Counted from the first letter of the stretch, positions 1 to 8,777 are shown. The stretch: 64,000 nucleotides of DNA from Paenibacillus sp. PAMC 26794 (GCF_000316035.1 NZ_ANHX01000040.1:62001-126000), one strand, 5' to 3'. Notes: generated by a model not told the origin, from the letters alone. Translations and numbers: made by a program.

Positions 1-1040
1 CGAATGTTAATTGAGCGAGATGTGAACAGATCCGGGCCGTCCGATACCTGGAAATGCAGATGAGCTTCACTGGAGTTCCCCGAATTACCAAGCTCACCGA
101 TAGGGTCTCCCTGCTTGAGCTTATCTCCTTTTTTGACCGAAACACTGCCTTCCTTGATGTGTCCTGTGATGCTGTATTCACTGTTGCCATGGTCGATCAC
201 CACATAGTTACCGGCTGGTTCTTCCGGATTCATGACACCCGGTACATTGTCCGGAATATCGTTTTTGATTTCGATAACGGTTCCATCCGCAGCTGCATAG
301 AGTGGTTCACCAAAAGCATAGTAGTTTTGATTTTCCTTTGCATCACCTTGATAACTTGACTGTTCTTTGGTCCGAACGATATCCAATGCGTAGCGCTGCG
401 TTTCATGCTCATAATGATAGTTCGACAACACATCATTGCCTCCCCAGAATACATACCATTCTCCCTTCATCGGCAATTGAAATTCGGTTTTGGTGAATTT
501 GGCATCCGTGTCCTCATGAGCTTGCAGCGGTTGGATCGACAGAGCCTCAATCTGATTTTCTTCGGAAAAATAGGCTCGAATCCCTTTCGTCCCAGTCTGA
601 TCCTTCCAGGCATGCTCAGATAATTGATTCATTTCAGAGTCTACCACTTGCTCCCATGATTCAACACCTTCCAGAAAAGGATCAGCCGTTGTTTTGAACT
701 GTTCAAGTGTTAACGTCCCCTTCAATTCGGGAGAGAATTGATTATAGATTGCATCCTTTGAACCGTTCATCAGCGTATCTATGAAATTGTCCGGTGTAAC
801 CACCGCGCTCACCTCTGAACTTGAGTTCTGCTCCTGATTGGAGTTCTCGCTCGCTTCATTATTGGACGCCTGTTCAGCTGACTGCTGCTCCGCCTGGTCG
901 GAAGTAATCGAGTTGCCGTTGCCGCAAGCAGACAATATCACGCAAGCTCCAAGGGTAATCGCAAGCACCTTCCACCCCCTTTTATTCTGTAATTTCGAAT
1001 GTGTATGTTGCTCTGATTTCACATGACCTTCTCTGTTCAT
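1..1040 (-). CDS. M23-family peptidase lipoprotein, partial (C-terminus cut by window edge)
   Basis: Secreted cell-wall hydrolase-like lipoprotein; the frame stays open from ATG 1040 to base 1, so the C-terminus lies outside. AGAAGGG ends 9 nt before ATG 1040; an in-frame ATG at 1049 abuts that site and is less likely. Residues 23-39 form a signal with lipobox LSAC (Cys39), followed by an S/N/Q/E-rich linker. Next comes a ~110-residue region resembling DUF3887, then an M23 (LytM-like) domain with an ALDI aspartate, GHIKEGS and HLHF. The usual H-x3-D spacing is not obvious; the first ligand may be the His of NYHYEH. It is divergent from the two-component genes at 1261, so both share a 220-bp control region. 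The M23 call is firm; activity and substrate are inference. Confidence 0.85.
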   Translation of the reverse strand, partial: MNREGHVKSEQHTHSKLQNKRGWKVLAITLGACVILSACGNGNSITSDQAEQQSAEQASNNEASENSNQEQNSSSEVSAVVTPDNFIDTLMNGSKDAIYNQFSPELKGTLTLEQFKTTADPFLEGVESWEQVVDSEMNQLSEHAWKDQTGTKGIRAYFSEENQIEALSIQPLQAHEDTDAKFTKTEFQLPMKGEWYVFWGGNDVLSNYHYEHETQRYALDIVRTKEQSSYQGDAKENQNYYAFGEPLYAAADGTVIEIKNDIPDNVPGVMNPEEPAGNYVVIDHGNSEYSITGHIKEGSVSVKKGDKLKQGDPIGELGNSGNSSEAHLHFQVSDGPDLFTSRSINI

Positions 1041-1161
1041 TTTCAACATCCCTTCTGCTAATCGTTATACTTTCCAGTTAAGTGTACAGAATGAGTCTTA
1101 TCCTTCGTCTAACCCCATCTTACATGCAGTTAAACTTGCAACGCCTTTTGAGGCTGCATAA

Positions 1162-1216
1162 TTAAGATTCCGTTAAGATAGCTTGTAAGCTATACAGCCC
1201 TCTTGGATGGTATGAT
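1162..1216 (+). promoter_or_regulatory. Direct-repeat operator and -10 region of the two-component operon
   Basis: TTAAGAT occurs at 1162 and again at 1173, an exact 11-bp period. Two tandem hexamers one helical turn apart are the usual binding site of OmpR/PhoP-type regulators. A TATGAT at 1211-1216 could be the -10; no good -35 lies 17 bp before it, which fits an activator-dependent promoter. Autoregulation by the regulator at 1261 is inferred. Confidence 0.45.
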
Positions 1217-1260
1217 TAGCAATACACACAACGGAAGGATCAGGAGGTCATTTTTAAACT

Positions 1261-2022
1261 ATGGATAACGTCTCATTACTGCTCGTGGATGATGAACAGG
1301 CTATTCTGCATATGCTCAAAACCGTTCTGCTCAAAGAGCAGTTTCTCGATATTGATACCGTTACAACAGGCGAAGCTGCCATTGAGGCGTGCAACAACAA
1401 GACGTATCATTGCATCGTGCTCGACATCATGCTTCCTGGCAAAAGCGGACTGGAAATCTGTCCTTTTCTACGGCAGGTCACCGATGCGCCCATCCTGTTT
1501 CTAACGGCCAAAACAACCGATTATGACAAATTAACCGGATTCGCCGTTGGTGGCGACGATTATGTCGCCAAACCCTTTAATCCGCTGGAAGTCGTTGCTC
1601 GAATTAAATCATTACTGAAGCGTTATTTACCTTCTAAAACCGCAGCGATCTCGGATCACGTCCCATCTAACGTAAATGCGTCATCTCCTAGCACATCGGA
1701 AGGCGTGTACGACTTTGGACGATTCCAGGTGCTGGAGTGGGCTGGTGAGCTTCGGGTTGAAGGAGAATCCGTATCCTGTCCGGCACTTGTGTTTCAACTG
1801 TTACTCTTTTTCTGCAAACATCCCAATCGAATCTTCACCAAATCAGATCTATATGAGCGGGTCTGGGGCTCGGAAGCCATTAGTGATGACAATACCGTGA
1901 TGGTTCATATTCACCGCATTCGGGAGCGCATTGAAGCCGATCCTTCCAATCCGGTGTTTCTCGTAAACGTCCGGGGTCTGGGTTACAAACTGATTCAGCC
2001 AGAACATGTGTCACGCCCATGA
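1261..2022 (+). CDS. OmpR/PhoB-family response regulator
   Basis: Cytoplasmic DNA-binding response regulator, 253 aa. An N-terminal receiver domain (about 1-120) has the acidic pair DDE near residue 11, the phospho-acceptor Asp55 in LDIMLPG, a T in LTAKT and Lys104 in AKPF. A variable linker (about 125-155) leads to a C-terminal winged helix with typical DDNTVMVHIHRIRERIE and VRGLGYKL signatures. AGGAGGT lies 12 nt before ATG 1261. Its TGA overlaps the start of the kinase gene by 4 nt (ATGA), so the two are translationally coupled and form a cognate pair. The target is unknown; the divergent M23 lipoprotein gene is the obvious neighbour candidate. Confidence 0.95.
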   Translation: MDNVSLLLVDDEQAILHMLKTVLLKEQFLDIDTVTTGEAAIEACNNKTYHCIVLDIMLPGKSGLEICPFLRQVTDAPILFLTAKTTDYDKLTGFAVGGDDYVAKPFNPLEVVARIKSLLKRYLPSKTAAISDHVPSNVNASSPSTSEGVYDFGRFQVLEWAGELRVEGESVSCPALVFQLLLFFCKHPNRIFTKSDLYERVWGSEAISDDNTVMVHIHRIRERIEADPSNPVFLVNVRGLGYKLIQPEHVSRP

Positions 2023-3779
2023 GTATTCGTCGCAGGTTAATGACCCGGTTTATCGGGATGCTTGCCGGTGCAGTCGTTCTTATCATCCTGCTTGGGTCCG
2101 TAGCCACCTACTGGGTCGTGCAAAAGGTAAATGAAGTGACTCTGGTGGATGACTTTGCTGCTAACGGTCTGGACCAATTGATTAATACAGCAGAGATCCT
2201 GCCAGATAATACGATCCGATATGACCCCGAATTGCTAAAGCAAGTGGATAAATATCAAGGCTGGCTCCAAGTTCTGGATGAACAAGGTTACGCCATTGAT
2301 GAATACCACACACCCGCCGATGTTCCTACTCACTATAAACCGGGGGAATTGATTGCATACTGGGAAGGCCAGAAGCCCTTCCCTTATCAGATCGTCATGC
2401 TGATCCGGGAGAAAAACGGGAAGAACTTCACCTTGTTATATGGCGAGAGTAACCCGGCCAAGTCCTTAATGAATAACATTCGTTCAGATCTTGCTTTCAC
2501 CAACGGGAAGCTTGATCTTCAGCCCGACCAACAGGAGGCCCTCCGTACCGCCAATGCTTATCTTCAAGTATTGGACGCGTCAGGAAGCGAACTCTCCTCC
2601 TATAACAAACCGGCCATGGGTGTACCAAGCGAATACACTATTCAGGAACTGGTTCTGCAAATTCGCTATCCGAGTCGATCAGGTATGTCTGTTGCAACGT
2701 GGTACGACGAACAGAATGAAACCACCTGGCTGATTAGCATACCTGGTGATCCCTTGGCGACCGGAACTCAAAACCCCTACAGTTTTATTCTGGAACCGGC
2801 ACTGATCGTCCTGATCGTGTCTATCATCATGCTGCTCATTTTGCTTGCCTTCTGGTATGCCAACCGATTTGGCTCGCCCATGCTGCATATGCTCCAATGG
2901 TTACAACGTCTGGAGCGAGGACATTACGAGGAACCTGCCGGAGCCTTTGGAGTGCCTCGCAGTCAGCGTCGTAACGGAAAGTGGAAGCGAAAATACCACG
3001 TGTATGCTGAAGTGCTTCGCTCCATGCAGGCCCTGTCTCACACTTTGAAGCAAGATGAAGAACTTCGGAAACAGACCGATTCTCTGCGGGAGGAGTGGAT
3101 TGCTGGCATAACACATGACCTGAAGACACCCCTCTCCTCCATTCAGGGATATGCTCATATGCTTGAGGCGGATAAGTATAGTTGGACCGCGGAGGAAGTC
3201 AGGGAATTCGCAGGCATAATGCTGGATAAGTCCATGTATATGGACAGGCTTGTCAACGACCTTGCCATGACCTATCGATTACGCAGTGGAGGATATCAAC
3301 CTGTGGTGGAAGAGACTGACGTAAATACGTTGCTCCGTGATCTGATCCAGCGCGCCGAACGGAATCCGGCATATGGGGAAGGTCGCATCATATTCCAACC
3401 TTCCGAAGTGCCTGTGTATGGACTTGTCCATATTCCGTCGATTGAACGAATTGTGGATAATCTGACTGCCAATGCCCTTCTTCATAATCCGCCCGAGTCC
3501 ATCCTGGTTGTCAGTGTGCATTCTGGTAAGCAGGCAGATGAATTCAGCATTCAGTTTGCCGATAATGGAAGAGGCATGGACTCCGAGACGGTATGGAAGT
3601 TATTTGAACGATACTATCGCGGTACAGATACAGGTACATCGGACGTTGGATCAGGGCTGGGCATGGCGGTAACCAAAGGTTTGATCGAAGCCATGAATGG
3701 TCGTATTGAGGTACAGTCCACCCCTGATGAAGGAACGATCATTCGCTTAATATGGGATGGGTCGTCCGAAACCAATTAA
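2019..3779 (+). CDS. Membrane sensor histidine kinase
   Basis: Partner kinase of the preceding regulator, 586 aa. TM1 is at about 12-34, followed by a ~215-residue extracytoplasmic sensor region containing two similar stretches (WLQVLDEQGYAIDEY near 80 and YLQVLDASGSELSSY near 180), suggesting an internal duplication. TM2 is at about 250-272. A HisKA domain carries His366 in THDLKTPLSSI, and the HATPase region shows N-box NLTANAL, G1 DNGRGMD and G2 GSGLGMAV. The linker before HisKA occupies the HAMP position but is not a clear HAMP. The signal is not deducible. The start overlaps the regulator stop by 4 nt. A TTGACC/TATAAT promoter for thrS begins about 10 nt after its stop. Confidence 0.93.
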   Translation: MSIRRRLMTRFIGMLAGAVVLIILLGSVATYWVVQKVNEVTLVDDFAANGLDQLINTAEILPDNTIRYDPELLKQVDKYQGWLQVLDEQGYAIDEYHTPADVPTHYKPGELIAYWEGQKPFPYQIVMLIREKNGKNFTLLYGESNPAKSLMNNIRSDLAFTNGKLDLQPDQQEALRTANAYLQVLDASGSELSSYNKPAMGVPSEYTIQELVLQIRYPSRSGMSVATWYDEQNETTWLISIPGDPLATGTQNPYSFILEPALIVLIVSIIMLLILLAFWYANRFGSPMLHMLQWLQRLERGHYEEPAGAFGVPRSQRRNGKWKRKYHVYAEVLRSMQALSHTLKQDEELRKQTDSLREEWIAGITHDLKTPLSSIQGYAHMLEADKYSWTAEEVREFAGIMLDKSMYMDRLVNDLAMTYRLRSGGYQPVVEETDVNTLLRDLIQRAERNPAYGEGRIIFQPSEVPVYGLVHIPSIERIVDNLTANALLHNPPESILVVSVHSGKQADEFSIQFADNGRGMDSETVWKLFERYYRGTDTGTSDVGSGLGMAVTKGLIEAMNGRIEVQSTPDEGTIIRLIWDGSSETN

Positions 3780-3789
3780 AATGTTCCGC

Positions 3790-3818
3790 TTGACCTTTCC
3801 ATTTTCAGTCTATATAAT
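3790..3818 (+). promoter_or_regulatory. Sigma-A-type promoter of thrS
   Basis: TTGACC at 3790-3795 and TATAAT at 3813-3818 are separated by exactly 17 bp. The predicted transcript start near 3825 places the whole T-box leader in the message. Confidence 0.75.
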
Positions 3819-3904
3819 CGACACTCAATAACACCTGTTCCATTATATTGATATTGAATGCAACACATTTCAGGATAACTTTAATGAGTTGATCTAACAT
3901 ATTT

Positions 3905-4217
3905 GGCGATGACCAGAGACAAGATTTCGTTTGCGTGCTGCCCAGAGAGAGAGGGGATTGGTGAAACCTTCTTCAGCGAACGGACCGGAATTACCCCTCT
4001 GCAGCCGTGACCTCGAACCTCAACATATCGAACTTCCCTCGGATGTTCAGCATGTTGCCAGTAGAGTTCACCGCCTGATCCCCGATAACGGATTCCAATG
4101 AGGGTTATGATGTTTCCTGTTCACGGCGGCTGGCCGAGAGCAGGGTGAACCATAACCAAAATTAGGGTGGAACCACGAGCCAAGCGCACTCGTCCCTTTT
4201 CCGGGACGGGTGTTTTT
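3905..4217 (+). promoter_or_regulatory. T-box riboswitch (threonine specifier) with terminator
   Basis: Leader of thrS sensing uncharged tRNA-Thr. The sequence shows a stem I opening GATGACCAGAGA, an AG-rich bulge (CAGAGAGAGAGGGG) followed by GGTGAAACC, a specifier ACC at 3993-3995 ahead of CCTCTGCAG, and the T-box core AGGGTGGAACCACG at 4164-4177. A terminator stem (about 4187-4196 with 4203-4212) is followed by TTTTTT. ACC is a threonine codon, agreeing with the gene downstream. By family knowledge, uncharged tRNA pairing with the specifier and core favours antitermination. Confidence 0.93.
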
Positions 4218-4252
4218 TGCGCTTTCATTTTAAGAAATGGAGAGTGGTTCAC

Positions 4253-6253
4253 ATGAGCAAACAAGAAAAAAGTAACTCAGCAAGCAACAAATCAGGTAAC
4301 GAAATAAACAACCAAGCAAATGATCTTCAACCATCCAGTCATTCCATTGAGGTCCGTCTGCAAGGTGGCGTGGTACGTTCTTACGAAGCAGGCATCACTG
4401 TAGGTGCGGTTGCCTCATCCATCAGCACAAGCCTGGGAAAACAGGCCATTGGCGGTATTGTAGATGGTCAGAATGTCGATCTCGATTGGGTGCTCAAGCA
4501 AGATTGCGAACTTGTTATCGTTACTTTGGAAAGTGCGGAAGGTCTGTATCGTTATCGTCACAGCGCAGCACATGTGCTCGCACAGGCACTCAAACGCATC
4601 TACGGTGCAGAACAAGTGAAACTGGGTATCGGCCCAGTCATTGAAGATGGATTCTATTACGATGTTGATCTGGAGCATGCCCTGTCCATCAGTGATCTGG
4701 CTGCCATCGAGCGGGAAATGAACAAAATTATTCAGGAAAATGAAAAGATCAGTCGGCGCGTCGTTAGCCGGGAAGAAGTCCTCCGTATCTTCAGAGAAAT
4801 CCAGGACCCTTACAAGCTTGAACTCATTCAGGATTTGCCAGAGGATGCCGAGCTTTCGATCTATGATCAAGGAGAGTTCTTCGATCTGTGTCGTGGTCCC
4901 CATCTTCCATCCACTGGTCGGATCAAAGCGTTCAAGTTGTTAAATGTGGCTGGTGCGTACTGGCGGGGGAACTCGGATAATAAGATGCTGCAACGCATCT
5001 ACGGCACTGCTTTCCCGAACAAAGCCCAGCTGAATGAACATCTGCACATGCTCGAAGAAGCGAAGAAACGGGATCACCGTAAACTTGGCAAAGAGCTTGA
5101 ACTGTTCATGTTCTCCGAAGAAGCGCCCGGCATGCCCTTCTATCTGCCCAAAGGTATGACTGTTCGCACTGAACTGGAGCAATTCTCCCGTGAGCTGCAA
5201 TTGCAGGAAGGGTATCAGGAAGTTCGGACTCCTCTCATGATGAACAACCGGCTGTGGGAGCAATCCGGCCATTGGGAGCATTACAAGGACAACATGTATT
5301 TCTCCGAAGTGGACGATGCCACTTTTGCACTGAAACCGATGAACTGTCCTGGGCATATGCTGATCTTCAAAAACACACTTCATTCCTATCGCGAATTACC
5401 GATTCGCATGATGGAATTCGGTCAGGTTCACCGCCATGAATTCTCAGGTGCCCTGAACGGCATGATGCGTGTGCGGACATTCTGCCAGGATGATGCTCAT
5501 CTCTACGTCATGCCAGAGCAGATCGAGGACGAGATTAATCAGGCGATCTCACTGATCGGACGTATGTACGATATCTTTGGGTTCGAATATAAGATTGAAT
5601 TGTCCACTCGTCCAGAAGATTCCATGGGATCTGAGGAACTGTGGGATCAGGCGGAACGCGCATTGCAAAATGTTCTGGATCGTCGGGGCGTGGAGTATCG
5701 CATTAACGAAGGAGACGGTGCCTTTTATGGACCGAAAATTGACTTTCATATCCTCGATGCGCTGAAGCGTAGCTGGCAGTGCGGAACAATCCAGCTTGAT
5801 TTTCAAATGCCAGAGAAGTTCGACCTCACTTACATTGGCGAGGATAGCCTGAAACACCGTCCGGTCGTGATCCATCGTGCCATCTATGGTTCCATCGATC
5901 GTTTCATCGGCATCCTGACTGAGCACTATGCAGGAGCGTTCCCACTCTGGCTCGCACCTGTGCAAGTGAAGCTCCTACCTGTATCAGATCATTACGCAGA
6001 CTATGCACTCCAAGTACAGAGCGAGCTCCGGGCTGCGGGCATTCGGGTAGAAACAGATCTGCGCAGCGAGAAGCTCGGGTACAAGATCCGTGAAGCCCAG
6101 ATGGAAAAAGTGCCTTATTCGCTCGTGCTAGGTGAGAATGAGAAAAATGCCTCATCCGCCTCTGTCCGTGCACACGGTCAGGGAGATCAAGGCATCCAAC
6201 GTATTGAAGCTGTTATTGAAATGATCCAACAAGCTGTAAAAGCAAAAGTATAA
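4253..6253 (+). CDS. thrS: Threonyl-tRNA synthetase
   Basis: Charges tRNA-Thr; cytoplasmic, 666 aa from ATG 4253, which has GGAGAG at the right distance. An upstream in-frame ATG near the terminator T-tract is not credible. A 35-residue hydrophilic S/N/Q-rich extension precedes the TGS domain (about 33-95). The editing domain has HSAAH and the CRGPH motif. The class II core has motif 2-type RMMEFGQVHRHEFSGAL, MNCPGHM for the catalytic zinc and a motif 3 near VVIHRAIYGS. A C-terminal anticodon-binding domain follows (about 560-660). All catalytic parts are present. It is controlled by the upstream T-box. The N-terminal extension is unusual for ThrRS. Confidence 0.97.
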   Translation: MSKQEKSNSASNKSGNEINNQANDLQPSSHSIEVRLQGGVVRSYEAGITVGAVASSISTSLGKQAIGGIVDGQNVDLDWVLKQDCELVIVTLESAEGLYRYRHSAAHVLAQALKRIYGAEQVKLGIGPVIEDGFYYDVDLEHALSISDLAAIEREMNKIIQENEKISRRVVSREEVLRIFREIQDPYKLELIQDLPEDAELSIYDQGEFFDLCRGPHLPSTGRIKAFKLLNVAGAYWRGNSDNKMLQRIYGTAFPNKAQLNEHLHMLEEAKKRDHRKLGKELELFMFSEEAPGMPFYLPKGMTVRTELEQFSRELQLQEGYQEVRTPLMMNNRLWEQSGHWEHYKDNMYFSEVDDATFALKPMNCPGHMLIFKNTLHSYRELPIRMMEFGQVHRHEFSGALNGMMRVRTFCQDDAHLYVMPEQIEDEINQAISLIGRMYDIFGFEYKIELSTRPEDSMGSEELWDQAERALQNVLDRRGVEYRINEGDGAFYGPKIDFHILDALKRSWQCGTIQLDFQMPEKFDLTYIGEDSLKHRPVVIHRAIYGSIDRFIGILTEHYAGAFPLWLAPVQVKLLPVSDHYADYALQVQSELRAAGIRVETDLRSEKLGYKIREAQMEKVPYSLVLGENEKNASSASVRAHGQGDQGIQRIEAVIEMIQQAVKAKV

Positions 6254-6300
6254 AAGATGTAACGACTCTATTCATCGGTCACTCATCAGCTTGTGCTGAA

Positions 6301-7164
6301 TTACAACTTCTCGTCATCTCTTAGCCCCACCTGTTCTTCGCTCCACGTCCAGAAACGCTCAGCTGAAGCATCATCAACGGCATGTGCCTTCAGCTGCTGC
6401 TCTTTCTGCTGATAGTAGTAACGCCCGGTGATCCCGACAACTTCAGGGCTTGTGGCCAGATAAACAGCCGTTCGCGCACCTTCTTCAGGCGACAAAAAGA
6501 ATGGAAGTTTACCTGCAAACGCCATAATGCGTGTGCCAAATCCGGTATTGCGATCTACGCCAATACTCGTTCCCACCGCACCAGGGTGTAGACAGTTCAC
6601 TGTGACAGACGTACCTGACAGTTTGCTTGCCAGTGCACGAGTGAACAGCACGTTCGCCAGTTTGGATTGAGCATAACTTTTGATCGGATTATACCCTTTG
6701 TGCAGATGTGGATCTTCGAAGTGGATTTTGCCGGCCTTGTAAGCACCTGACGAAACGTTCACAACCCGTCCCTGCTTCGCAGCTTTCAGTGGTTCTATCA
6801 AAAGTAAGGTCAGCAGGAAATGCCCCAGATGGTTAATGCCAATACTCTGTTCGAACCCGTCTGAAGTTTCCTTCCGCTTGACCATCACCACCCCCGCATT
6901 ATTAACCAGAACGTCAAGGCAATCATGACGCTCGCGGAAAGTGCGGGCAAACTGGCGTATACTTTCGAGTGAACCCAGATCACACAACATCAATTCAATT
7001 GCAGAAGAACCGGACTGACGCACAGCCTCCTGAAGAGCATCCTGTCCGCGCTTCTCACTGCGGCATGCCATAATTACGCGATATCCTTGCCTTGCAAGTT
7101 CAATGGTGGTTGCCAACCCCATACCTGAGTTAGCTCCTGTTACAATTGCTGTCTGATTGGACAT
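6301..7164 (-). CDS. Short-chain dehydrogenase/reductase (retinol dehydrogenase-like)
   Basis: NAD(P)-dependent oxidoreductase of the classical SDR family, 287 aa. The Rossmann motif TGANSGMG is near residue 9, NNAG near 85, and a catalytic Ser in NVSSGAYK precedes YAQSK (Tyr-x3-Lys). The fold and length resemble retinol dehydrogenase/WW-oxidoreductase-like SDRs; the substrate cannot be told. ATG 7164 has AGAAGGGAAG upstream and starts right at the Rossmann strand; the longer frame to 7266 adds an unrelated arginine-rich lead. It is convergent with thrS and divergent from the HEPN gene at 7269. Confidence 0.9.
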   Translation of the reverse strand: MSNQTAIVTGANSGMGLATTIELARQGYRVIMACRSEKRGQDALQEAVRQSGSSAIELMLCDLGSLESIRQFARTFRERHDCLDVLVNNAGVVMVKRKETSDGFEQSIGINHLGHFLLTLLLIEPLKAAKQGRVVNVSSGAYKAGKIHFEDPHLHKGYNPIKSYAQSKLANVLFTRALASKLSGTSVTVNCLHPGAVGTSIGVDRNTGFGTRIMAFAGKLPFFLSPEEGARTAVYLATSPEVVGITGRYYYQQKEQQLKAHAVDDASAERFWTWSEEQVGLRDDEKL

Positions 7165-7268
7165 GAGGTACTTCCCTTCTGAACCTGAGGTTCCGAAATT
7201 AGAGGCGCGACGACGGACAATATGAGATAATGATAGGATCACATCTCGGTTTCCATGGGAGGACAAGT

Positions 7269-7811
7269 ATGCTGACCAAAGAAGATTTTAAAAAAGTTAA
7301 AAAACAAGCCAAACTTGAAATCGCACTACTCGAACAGGAATATCAGGAAATCTTGCAGACCGTTGATTCTACGCTGTATGAAAAATACGGTGTCTTGGAC
7401 AAAGAAGAAACATGTGAGCTCACCCGAAAACGTAAAAACCGAAGATATGCTTCACTGGTCATCGAACTATGCGCCATTATTGAACAAATGTTACATCAAC
7501 TGTACAGCGACGTATATCAGAAAAAGTTTAATTCGACTCAGCTGATGAAAACTCCTGCCTACCGTGCACGCTCCAACATGGAGATTATTCAGGCTGAACT
7601 GAGTAAAGAGTTCATTGCTCTGGAATCCGTAAAGGAACACTTCGCTGAAGCCCTTAGTCTGGTGTTTCAGACGAGGAACAAACTTGTTCATGAACACTTC
7701 TCGTTTGTCTCCATCGTTAAGGATGGCAGTAATGAAGAAGAAACGTTCGAAGCGCTACTCCATACTGTAAAAAAATATAGAAAACATTTAAAATATAATC
7801 GCCCTGAATAA
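7269..7811 (+). CDS. HEPN-domain protein, function unknown
   Basis: An all-helical 180-aa protein I do not recognise by name. Residues 136-141 read RNKLVH, matching the R-polar-x3-H (Rx4-6H) motif of HEPN proteins, in a helix near the C-terminus. The N-terminal third is charged and probably coiled coil (residues 5-60). HEPN domains are often RNases in toxin-antitoxin, CRISPR and abortive-infection systems, but many act otherwise. No nucleotidyltransferase (MNT) or other evident antitoxin gene adjoins it: the neighbours are an SDR (divergent) and an MBL-fold gene 56 nt downstream. GGAGGAC lies just before ATG 7269. The domain call is from the motif only. Confidence 0.7.
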   Translation: MLTKEDFKKVKKQAKLEIALLEQEYQEILQTVDSTLYEKYGVLDKEETCELTRKRKNRRYASLVIELCAIIEQMLHQLYSDVYQKKFNSTQLMKTPAYRARSNMEIIQAELSKEFIALESVKEHFAEALSLVFQTRNKLVHEHFSFVSIVKDGSNEEETFEALLHTVKKYRKHLKYNRPE

Positions 7812-7833
7812 CAACAATCATCGCTGAAAAAGA

Positions 7834-7867
7834 AAAGGAGGTGTACCGGACTACGGTCCGGATCACC
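7834..7867 (+). promoter_or_regulatory. Shine-Dalgarno and start codon separated by a UACG-loop hairpin
   Basis: AAAGGAGGTG (7834-7843) lies 24-25 nt before the only plausible start, ATG 7868. Between them CCGGAC (7846-7851), TACG (7852-7855) and GTCCGG (7856-7861) form a perfect 6-bp stem with a C(UACG)G tetraloop, one of the very stable UNCG class. Folding removes 16 nt and leaves about 9 nt between ribosome site and start, which is optimal. A GTG at 7841 lies inside the ribosome site and is not usable. Confidence 0.7.
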
Positions 7868-8599
7868 ATGAGCCATCCAACAACTTCGATTACTGTGCTA
7901 AATCTTCAGATTCCTACACCTTCTGGGAACAGCCCCATATTCCCCGTCATGCTTCGTGATGTAGATGGCGTTACCCTGGTGGATACAGGCATGATTGGAC
8001 AATTCGCTGAACTTCAATCCGCATTGGAACAAGAGGGCGTACAGCTCTCGGACGTCAAACGTGTGATTATTACTCATCAGGACATCGATCATATCGGTAA
8101 CTTGGGTGCTCTTTTGGATGCCATTCCTGATCTGGAAATCTGGGCACATGCCGATGAGATTCCATATCTAACCGGTGAGAAGCCTTTGATCAAGTTCATG
8201 CCTGAACGTCGTGCTCTGCTGCCCGCACCAGTTTTGGCACTGGCAGACCAACTGCTCTTGCAGCTGCCTGAAGTGAACATTAGTAGAACTCTGGCGGACG
8301 GAGACTTGTTACCCCTTCAAGGTGGTACACAGGTCATTCACACACCGGGACATACCCCAGGCCATATCTGCCTGTATTTCGGGGAGCAGCAGTTCCTTCT
8401 CGCTGCCGATGAACTTCGTGTGGTCGATGATAAACTGGTTGGCCCTGCACCACAAGCGACACCGGACATGCCTGAAGCGCTGCGAAGCCTGAAGAAACTG
8501 ACCGACCTGAAGCTCAATAAAGTTCTCTGTTATCACGGTGGAGAGTGCATGAATGATCCGGCTCAGCGTATTGCCACACTTGCGGAGAGCGCAGAGTAA
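7868..8599 (+). CDS. MBL-fold metallo-hydrolase
   Basis: A soluble 243-aa hydrolase of the metallo-beta-lactamase fold. It shows the metal motif THQDIDHIG, a later His in HTPGHTPGHICLY, an Asp in LLAADEL and a final His in CYHGGE. This is the full ligand set of the glyoxalase-II/lactonase-like (YflN type) group. The length is normal for a stand-alone domain. The substrate is unknown; lactones or thioesters are typical in the group. The start is fixed by the hairpin-bridged ribosome site described separately. It lies directly downstream of the HEPN gene and could be cotranscribed. Confidence 0.88.
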   Translation: MSHPTTSITVLNLQIPTPSGNSPIFPVMLRDVDGVTLVDTGMIGQFAELQSALEQEGVQLSDVKRVIITHQDIDHIGNLGALLDAIPDLEIWAHADEIPYLTGEKPLIKFMPERRALLPAPVLALADQLLLQLPEVNISRTLADGDLLPLQGGTQVIHTPGHTPGHICLYFGEQQFLLAADELRVVDDKLVGPAPQATPDMPEALRSLKKLTDLKLNKVLCYHGGECMNDPAQRIATLAESAE

Positions 8600-8720
8600 G
8601 TAAATAACGCGGAGCTGTGAGTGTTTTTGGAATGACACAAGCATCCTATTAACGCTGTTTCTCTTCGTGCGGCATTGTGCGGAGTAGCTCATTCAAGATT
8701 AGGATGACACATACATTACA

Positions 8721-8777
8721 ATCAAGGAGCTGTCCCAAATGTCATGAATTTGACGGGGACAGCTCCTTTGATTAGTT
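8721..8777. terminator. Hairpin, probable transcription terminator
   Basis: AATCAAGGAGCTGTCCC and GGGACAGCTCCTTTGATT pair as a long near-perfect stem around a 20-nt loop. T-tracts are weak on both sides. It lies 120 nt past the MBL gene and may end that transcript. Confidence 0.5.

Noticed and set aside
4217..4252. Earlier start for thrS at 4217
   Set aside because: It lies in the terminator T-tract and has no ribosome site; ATG 4253 has one.
7841..7867. GTG 7841 as start of the MBL gene
   Set aside because: The codon is part of the ribosome site itself.
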